NCBI GenBank assembly: GCA_049487715.1 | Contig: CP150560.1 | Coordinates: forward strand, 372,001-436,000 | Source: Pycnococcus provasolii | Lineage: Eukaryota; Chlorophyta; Pseudoscourfieldiophyceae; Pseudoscourfieldiales | Reading direction: 5' to 3' | Length of the DNA stretch: 64,000 nucleotides | In this document: positions 57,573 through 64,000 of the stretch, one piece after another | How positions within the stretch are numbered: the first letter of the stretch is position 1 | Layout: every line of letters starts with the position of its first letter | The notes under the pieces: model-generated | What the model was told of the DNA's origin: nothing | The model's database searches: none | What the model saw: the letters and a program-made list of their open reading frames with translations, nothing else | Made by a program: the position numbers and the translations under genes

Positions 57573-58532
57573 TTATAAATCACTCACTTGTCCACCCTTA
57601 GCGGAGTTAGCGCCATGATTGCCACCTACACGCTGCCGCTTTCCACCACCGAGGTGCTTTGTGATATGAGGCTGCATGGCTGGATCGAACATCCTCTGAA
57701 TACCGATGATGTGGTTCACAACGCGTTGCGTGGCCGTGCGCACTTTCGTCGCGTCTCCACCATATTCTGCTTCTAGCGCCGCCACCGCACGTGCCGCCGC
57801 AAGCGCGGTAAGAGTGCAGCTTTCGTCGGGTTCGACGCGCAAATTGTGAGCATCCTCAACCTTCTTGTTTTCGTTGAGCTTGACGGTTATCGCATGGCTG
57901 GGCAGTGCCTGCAAGCTCTTTGCGTGCATTTCACGTGCCTCTTTCCAAGTCCCGTCGAAAGCGACGAGCACAAATGCCGCCCCGCTTAGAACACTATCCA
58001 CGTCACGCAACGAGGATTGTGGCAGCGGTGTAGCACCCTGTTCTTTGGGCTGCTCGTCCTGTTCATGCTCTGTTTCGTCGTCAGGCTCGTCGAGTATTCG
58101 CGCGTTGTTCGTCGGGTAAAGCACGTAAACGTTCGACGCGTTCGCGATGCGTTCAGCGACTTGGTCCTTGACAGCGCGCGCCTTGACAAGCGCGCATCTG
58201 TGCATGCAGAACGTCATAACGTTTGATGTCGAGAGCGGCCGTTTGTATTCGTGCGGGTGTCTGATGATGACGAGTGCGCCTCTCGTGTTGATGGGCTGTG
58301 CGGGCGTGCTTGCACAGAAGCACCCCGTTGGAGTCGGGCGCAAGCACTTCGCGCACATCTGCCGAGGACGACGGAAGTCGTCTGAGCCGGCGTCTGACGT
58401 GGCGTCAACAGTCGGCCATGACAGATTAGTCGACGGCGAGAAGAAGAATACTTGACATTTCAGAGAACCCGAACCCCGAATTCTCACTGGGTCGGGCCTT
58501 TTTGAACCCCGAAATACTTCTTCCCCATGCAT
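57573..58532 (-). CDS. DTW-domain tRNA-uridine aminocarboxypropyltransferase-like protein
   Basis: The ATG at 58532 gives 319 residues. Upstream codons in this frame lack ATG, and the first 40-50 residues look poorly conserved, so a later or spliced start is possible. The signature runs CAKCLRP...CFCAS (zinc-type Cys cluster), LVIIRHPHEYKRPLSTSNV, then FVLVAFDGTWKEAREM, which is the DTW/DGTW motif, then LRVEPDESCTLTALAAARAVAALE. This family transfers the aminocarboxypropyl group of SAM to uridine to give acp3U in tRNA. It is convergent with the coiled-coil gene, 60 bp apart. An acidic insert (DEPDDETEHEQDEQPKEQ) separates the two halves. Confidence 0.85.
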   Translation of the reverse strand: MHGEEVFRGSKRPDPVRIRGSGSLKCQVFFFSPSTNLSWPTVDATSDAGSDDFRRPRQMCAKCLRPTPTGCFCASTPAQPINTRGALVIIRHPHEYKRPLSTSNVMTFCMHRCALVKARAVKDQVAERIANASNVYVLYPTNNARILDEPDDETEHEQDEQPKEQGATPLPQSSLRDVDSVLSGAAFVLVAFDGTWKEAREMHAKSLQALPSHAITVKLNENKKVEDAHNLRVEPDESCTLTALAAARAVAALEAEYGGDATKVRTATQRVVNHIIGIQRMFDPAMQPHITKHLGGGKRQRVGGNHGANSAKGGQVSDL

Positions 58533-59202
58533 GGTTTTTGGCCTTTTGGCCTTTTTGGCCACGGCCAGCCGGCAGCCGGCAGCCGGGCCAGGTCAGCGTG
58601 TGGTCGTCGTCCCAGGTCGTACTCAGTGTTGTACTGTTGTTAGTGTTAGTGTTAGTGTTGTCAGCCATGGCTCAAGAGGATGGTCAAAAAATTTCGGTCC
58701 GTGTCGCTCGTGTAGGCGCCGTGAATGGCCGAGCAGAGCAGTTGAATGGAGTTGAACGGAGAATGAAGGTACCTTTAGAGTTGTTCTCCGTCCGGCCCGA
58801 CGCGGAATTACAGTCTGACGCCTACAATTCCCCAACTGTATTTACTGTATTATACCAGGCACTTTACCAGGCGCTTTTCCACGCCCATCGTCGGGTAAAC
58901 TGGTCGGGTGAGGCCTGTCCTGTGGTCTGGTCGGGTGAGGTGATCAGGCAGTCGGGTGCCACTTGAACGAACGCCTCCTTGAACGCACGGCCAAGGCAAA
59001 AGTCGAGTGCCTGGTGTGGTGTCGCCGCTCCTCCGCCGCTCCAGCCGATTCATTCCGAGAGTGGCCTCCCATGCCGCCCATGCCGCGCTCCTCCATGCAG
59101 CGCCTGGTGGTGGACGCAGCAGACCACGGGTCTCCGGTCGTCTCCCCTGCTGACGGTGACGGTGAGGGGTTGGGGGCCCCATCTGGGGTAACGTTAAGAA
59201 GA
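58533..59202. other. Spacer with divergent promoters and GTTAGT repeats
   Basis: Upstream of the DTW gene (-) and the cyclase gene (+). GTTAGT is repeated three times at 58638-58658. A 99-codon frame from the ATG at 58667 (MAQEDGQKISVRV) ends at 58966, has no family features and may be a spurious or small gene. GGTCGGGTGAGG occurs twice near 58903-58940. Confidence 0.4.
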
Positions 59203-59233
59203 ATGGCCTCATCACCATACTCTGATGTGCCAG

Positions 59234-59264
<31 letters not shown>

Positions 59265-62200
59265 GTCGGGCCGGGACGCCTTACCTGTTCGCGCCTTAAC
59301 CTTAAGACACGTCAGAGCTGACTTGGAGTCGTTTCTCGAGCCATGTTCTCAGCCTCGATATGTTCCGCCTTCCGTTGCGTCGTGCTCGGGCAGGGACAGC
59401 GACAGCGACAGAAACTCTCCTCACGCTCACGTCGTCGCCGTGGCGGTGGCCGTGAAAGCGCACGTCGAAGCACGCGCAATCACGGAGTCTACAGACAAAG
59501 AAGACGAAAACGCCGAGACTCTGCTTGCGGCGTGGGAAGGACGGAAACTACCCCAAAGCCAAAACACAAGTCCAACAAACGACGCAAAAGGTCGCCAGCC
59601 TAGACGAGAGAATTCAACGACGACTATCGAGGCGACGAGGCAGAGCCTGGCTGGCGCGACATACACAACTACTTTTGGTGGCTCCTCAAAGTCTATGTCG
59701 CAACCAAATGCAGCCGCTGACGCGCAAAAAGACAGTCAGGCAACAAGCGTGGCCGAAACGACGCCTACACACGAAAATAAGCAGATAGATGAGGTGGCGA
59801 CCACAGACAACAAGAGAAAGAGTTTTCGAAGTGTCGTCAAGTCGGTCATTTTTGGCAAGGCGTTTCTAAAGAAAAAAGTGGCACCAGTCGAGCACGAGCA
59901 GCAACAATCTGAGGCTGAACCAGCAACGACGCTCAGCAGGGAGAAGAGCGGCGACATTGCTTGGGCGGTTGCGATGATAGCGCAGAGGTGGCGCAAAAAG
60001 GCAAATGCACACCTCATCCCGTTCCTTTCGCCGTTCGTGCCACGTGTACTGCAGGAGGAGGTGGGTGGAGAGGGAACAGGTTTCCTAGATCCGACGCACA
60101 CATTCGCGAGACGACAGCAGACGCTCGCGGGACCGTGCGCCTCCTCGCGCGAAGTTGCCATACTTCTTGCGGATATCAGTGGATTCACGCCGCTGACGGA
60201 GAAACTCTCCAAGCGCGGCTCGCGAGGCGTGGAAATGCTCACCAAGTGCATTAATGCATACTTCTCCGCAGCAATTGAGATCGTGCACCGTCATGGTGGC
60301 GATGTCATCAAATTCGCTGGCGACGCCATGATCATCATGTTTCAGGACGTTGTTAACCCAAATGAGGAGCTGGACGATACTGAGAAGGATATTACAGAGA
60401 AGAGCGTTGACGAAATCGCGGCAGAGATCGATCAAGGCGCAAGCAATACAAATAAGTCGCTTGCCAGGGCTACGGTGCGAGCAGGATGGTGTGCAGCGTC
60501 TCTTGCATCCAAGCTCGGCCACGTCGAAATGCAAAAAGACGGTTCGGTGAAGCCACTTAGTGTGAAAAATTTGTCTAGAAAGAATATCGGCGCGGAGGCG
60601 TTGAAGATGTTCGCCTCAAATATGGACGAAACCAGAGCAAGCGCAGATGGAAAGAGATCATCAAAGGTAGGATCACTGCTTGCAAAGCAGGCATCCTCGA
60701 AATTATTGAAATCTGCAGTGAGCCGTCGTTCCATGAAAGCTGCATCGCAGGGTCCAGAACCTTCATCGCCGATTTCGAGCGGCCCGGTGGTTGAGAGCGT
60801 GTCAACCCCAAATGGCAAGGCAAATGAGGAGTGGGAGCTGACCACGCCGGTCTCTCCTGGCACACCAGAGGCGGATGACGAAGACACGGGCTTTACGAAG
60901 CGGCTTTCACGGCGCCGTTCAAGCTTGGCAGAACTTTCCGGTATGTTGCCAAATGCCGGTGAAAGCGGCGCTCTGAAGGATGATGAAAAGATGCACGGAG
61001 GATCCAGAATGAAGTATTTGACTCCACCAAGTACATCGGATGCGGAGGTGAGCATGTGCACTTCAATCGGAATGCTTCGTGCTGGACTTGCATGCTTATC
61101 CATGTGCGCCTGCGCAGGATATCAAGGAGGTCAAGTCTATCCTGGATCTCCCAAACGCAAAAGTCCCCACTCTTTCTCATCGTTTAGCAAATCATTCAAT
61201 CAATCGGCGCACAGATCATTTGCCAAGAGCTTTTCTGGTAGGAACGATTTGCCGAATGTGAGCCGAACGAGTAGTCGGATGAACGAAACACGTCTCGAAG
61301 ATAACGAGTCTATCCACGGCGGATTGATCGATGAAGAGGACAAGCCGAAGTTGAGCCTCAAACTTATCGTGGCTGCGGGCAAAGTTCATCTGATGAATGT
61401 GGGTGGGGGCGAGTCGAGTACAGCAAGCAAGAATATGGGCGATGCGAGGCGATTTGAATTTCTAATAGCTGATCCCGCTCACAATGTGCACGGGCGAGCA
61501 CCATTTCAGCAGATCAAGGACGCTGAAGACGAGGCTGAGCCTGGTGACATCATCTTGACACAAGAGGCGGTAGAGTACGTCGGAGACGAGTTCCAGCTGG
61601 AATTACGTCCCACGGGCAATGCGCGAATCGTCGGCCTTGCAATGGCGGCAAGGTGGCGCCAAAAATCGAAAGGCGGGAACGACGAATACCAAGGTGCGTT
61701 AGACGCTCTCGAGGCGAGCATGACTGCACCGCGACCTCCAGAAATTTATCGAATGTCCGCACGCAGGCAGGCAATGTCACTCAAGCGTATTCGCCGATAC
61801 GTCGTGGGTCAGGTGCGAAATCGCGTCGAGGCTGGACACAACGACTTTGTGAACGAGATCCGGGTGCTTAGCGTAGTCTTTTTCGGTTTCCCGGCGTTGC
61901 AGAAACCCCTACCCGAAGGTCAAAAGCAGCCTGACGTCGAGGAGGCTCTTGAAAAGCTGCAGGCTTGTACGATCGATCTTCAAACGGCGCTTCGTAGGCA
62001 CAGTGGGACGCTTTTACAGATCAGATGCGATGAGAAGGGATACCTCGCGGTGTGCGCCTTCGGTCTGCCGGGCCAGGCTTTCGAAGACAATCCAGAGCGA
62101 GCCATCGCGTGTGCGTCAACCGTTCTCACGAGCAAAGGTGGGAAGAGAGCAGGCGCCGTCGCGGGTGTGACGACTGGACAGCTTTTCTGCGCTGTCGTTG

Positions 62201-64000
62201 GCGCACCCGAACGTGTGGAATACACAGTTTTTGGTGATGCCATAAATCTCTCTGCGCGGCTAATGGTCAAGGCAAAGAATGGTCTCGGCAATACAGGGCT
62301 TCTCTGCGACGGTCTCACACACGGGGCGTGTATGGACGGCGGCGATACGATTGATGGCAAGTTCACAAAGCTTCAGCCGCTGCCTGTTAAGGGGAAGGCA
62401 GAACCCGTTCAGGTATTTGCCGTTGATCCGACAAGATCACAAGAAGAGGTCGACGATGCACGAACACGCGAGCAGAAGGTCCAAGCAAAGATTGATTCGT
62501 TGATTGCATTCGGTGGCCCTAAAATCATGAACAGCGGGGACAGTGTCACCGACGACAGCATCCCGATGGTTGGGCGCGACGATGATTTGGCAATTGTCCA
62601 GTCATGCATTTGGGGATTTACAGACGACTCGGCAAAAAGGCTGGAAGCATTGAGTCCAAAAGCTCGACTGCCAAGTGCACGATGCAAATTTGTGCTTGTG
62701 CAGGGAGCTCAAGGCCTTGGCAAGTCACGATTTCTTGGTTCTGTGCGAGAAATGGCGAAAGAGAAGAGTCTGCATACAATTTACGTCAAGACTACAGGTT
62801 CTCGCGACAATCGAAATATTCCGTACATGGCATGGGTTCTGTGCTTGATACAGTTGGAACGCATTGTGAAGAATGTTTTGGACCATGGTGATGAATCATC
62901 CGCGGTGAAGAATGAAGGGCTCACCGAAGTGCACCTTGCCACTATCTCGCGCCTCAAGATGGAAATTCAGGCGATCAGCAACGCCTCATTTCGCGGGCCT
63001 GGGCACGACAGTGCGGTTGTTGATACGTTCGAAAGCGCGCGACTGCTGCGTGAGCAGATGCGCAGTCTCGCAGCATCTAGCGAGAAAACACTTACGGCGC
63101 CAGAGAAGGCTGTACAACGAAAGAGCAATCCAGGCGTGATTGTCGAGGGTCATTCGCAGAAACATCTCACTAAATACCGGAACCTCAACGACGATACGAA
63201 GGTGAGTCACGACGACTCGGAAATCCGCACTTTCTTGGACGGCTCTCATATGCATACAAGTGACATATCGATCGTTACGACCGGTATGCACACGGAGCGT
63301 AAGTTTCTGAATTTCCTGTCAGGATTGATGAATGTATTGCCGATGGTATTTCTATTTGACGATCTCGACGAATTGGATTCCTATTCGTTGGACTTTTTCC
63401 TGACTTTGCTTGAGTGTGAGCCATCTACAGTTTTGATTGCCACATACGACCCTGAGATTGTGGCAACCAATGCAGCAGAGCGCAAGTATAAGCAGCAAAT
63501 CTACCAGTCATTACAGAAGGTTGCGTCGCATGAGATCAAGTTGAATACACTGGATCGAGAGGGCACTGCTAGACTGATTCGACACGTGACGCATCTCACA
63601 GACGTGCCAGTCGAGTATATCGATAGCGTGTACGAGCGTTCTGCCGGACATCCGAACATGGTGAAGCATATCGTCACTTTCCTGAATAACCAAACAGCAG
63701 CTCTTTCCGAACAGAGCGACGAGGTTGGAGAGGGGCAACTGCGCATGTTTCTGGCCAAGGAAACTGGACTTGAGTCAAAGTTCACAAGAATGTTAGATGC
63801 GCTGTCAGCCAAGCTGCAGCTCATGCTCAAGGTCGCCAGCGTGATTGGGGACAGAATTACTTCGACCCTGCTGACGAAAGTGCACCCGCTTCACCCGCCT
63901 ATTTTGGGCGTGCAGCGAGATGTAGGAGAGTTGGTAGCTCAGGGATTTCTAAAGCCGATGGTTGGCGATAATCGCGATGCACTTGAATTATGTTTTTCGG
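59203..64000 (+). CDS. Soluble adenylyl cyclase (ADCY10)-like protein, 3' partial
   Basis: From the ATG at 59203 the frame stays open through the window edge (1599 codons, no stop). Residues 1-310 are low-complexity with a poly-Ser (TCG) run. C1 cyclase domain: VAILLADISGFTPLTEKL from about residue 317 (metal Asp) and GDVIKFAGDAMIIMF (second Asp). C1 is then interrupted by about 320 residues of Ser/Lys-rich insert before LKLIVAAGKVHLMNVGG and FEFLIADPAHNVHGR close it. C2 domain about 886-1080: IRVLSVVFFGF (Asp replaced), then GVTTGQLFCAVVGAPERVEYTVFGDAINLSARLM. A P-loop NTPase follows with Walker A VQGAQGLGKSR (about 1165) and Walker B VFLFDDLDELD (about 1382). This order matches animal sAC: C1-C2 catalytic pair plus STAND-type ATPase. 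It should make cAMP, possibly bicarbonate- or calcium-sensitive, in the cytosol or cilium. Confidence 0.9.

Noticed and set aside
1-64000. tRNA and rRNA genes
   Set aside because: I looked for tRNA B-box-like GGTTCGA words with a fitting A-box and acceptor stem, and for conserved rRNA blocks, and found none; a tRNAscan run would be needed to be sure.

Overview
The window is nuclear DNA from a small, gene-dense eukaryote, most likely a picoplanktonic alga. The evidence is sparse but clean GT-AG introns (about 66 to 264 nt), long intronless genes on both strands, eukaryote-only protein families (FG nucleoporin, cohesin loader, DHHC acyltransferase, extended-synaptotagmin-like protein, calpain), and no operons, Shine-Dalgarno sites, tRNA or rRNA genes that I could find. 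A plant-type bZIP basic region, a plant-like P450 and a plant-NUP1-like nucleoporin tail favour the green lineage. The TTAGGG-type tracts in the spacers are not the usual land-plant TTTAGGG, so I do not name a genus.

Layout. 1-13.6 kb: a 5'-truncated IQ/WW protein, a coiled-coil orphan (-), a large SMP/C2 lipid-transfer-type protein, a small spliced membrane protein with an ABM-like fold (-), a DHHC palmitoyltransferase (-) divergent from a WD40 protein, and a small orphan (-). 14.6-23.5 kb: an orphan with an in-frame intron, a DUF455 ferritin-like protein, a small helical protein meeting a cytochrome P450 (-) tail to tail, a spliced DUF3431 protein and an orphan. 23.9-33.3 kb: a spliced FG nucleoporin, a calpain-type protease, a LanC-like protein and a small spliced membrane protein. 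33.4-45.6 kb: a 1063-residue repetitive Ala/Pro/Lys protein (-) and a 2.1k-residue Cys-rich multi-TM receptor-like protein. 45.6-58.5 kb: an SCC2/Nipped-B-like cohesin loader, a proline-rich orphan (-), a bZIP factor, a spliced coiled-coil protein and a DTW-domain tRNA-modifying enzyme (-). 59.2 kb to the right edge: the first 1599 codons of a soluble-adenylyl-cyclase-like protein, open to the window end.

There is no obvious pathway cluster; the genes look like ordinary housekeeping and signalling genes (membrane contact sites, lipidation, proteolysis, nuclear transport, cohesion, cAMP signalling). The spacers are more unusual. They carry many short TTAGGG/CCCTAA tracts in both orientations, an excess of GGGATCCC palindromes, clusters of CACGTG boxes with a recurring TGTTTCTTG motif, a 26-bp palindrome just before one start codon, several minisatellites, and an inverted 126-bp copy of part of the coiled-coil gene that keeps a 42-codon leucine-zipper reading frame.

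Start codons were chosen as the first ATG that fits. Splice sites were read by eye from frame, phase and GT-AG consensus, and no homology search was possible.
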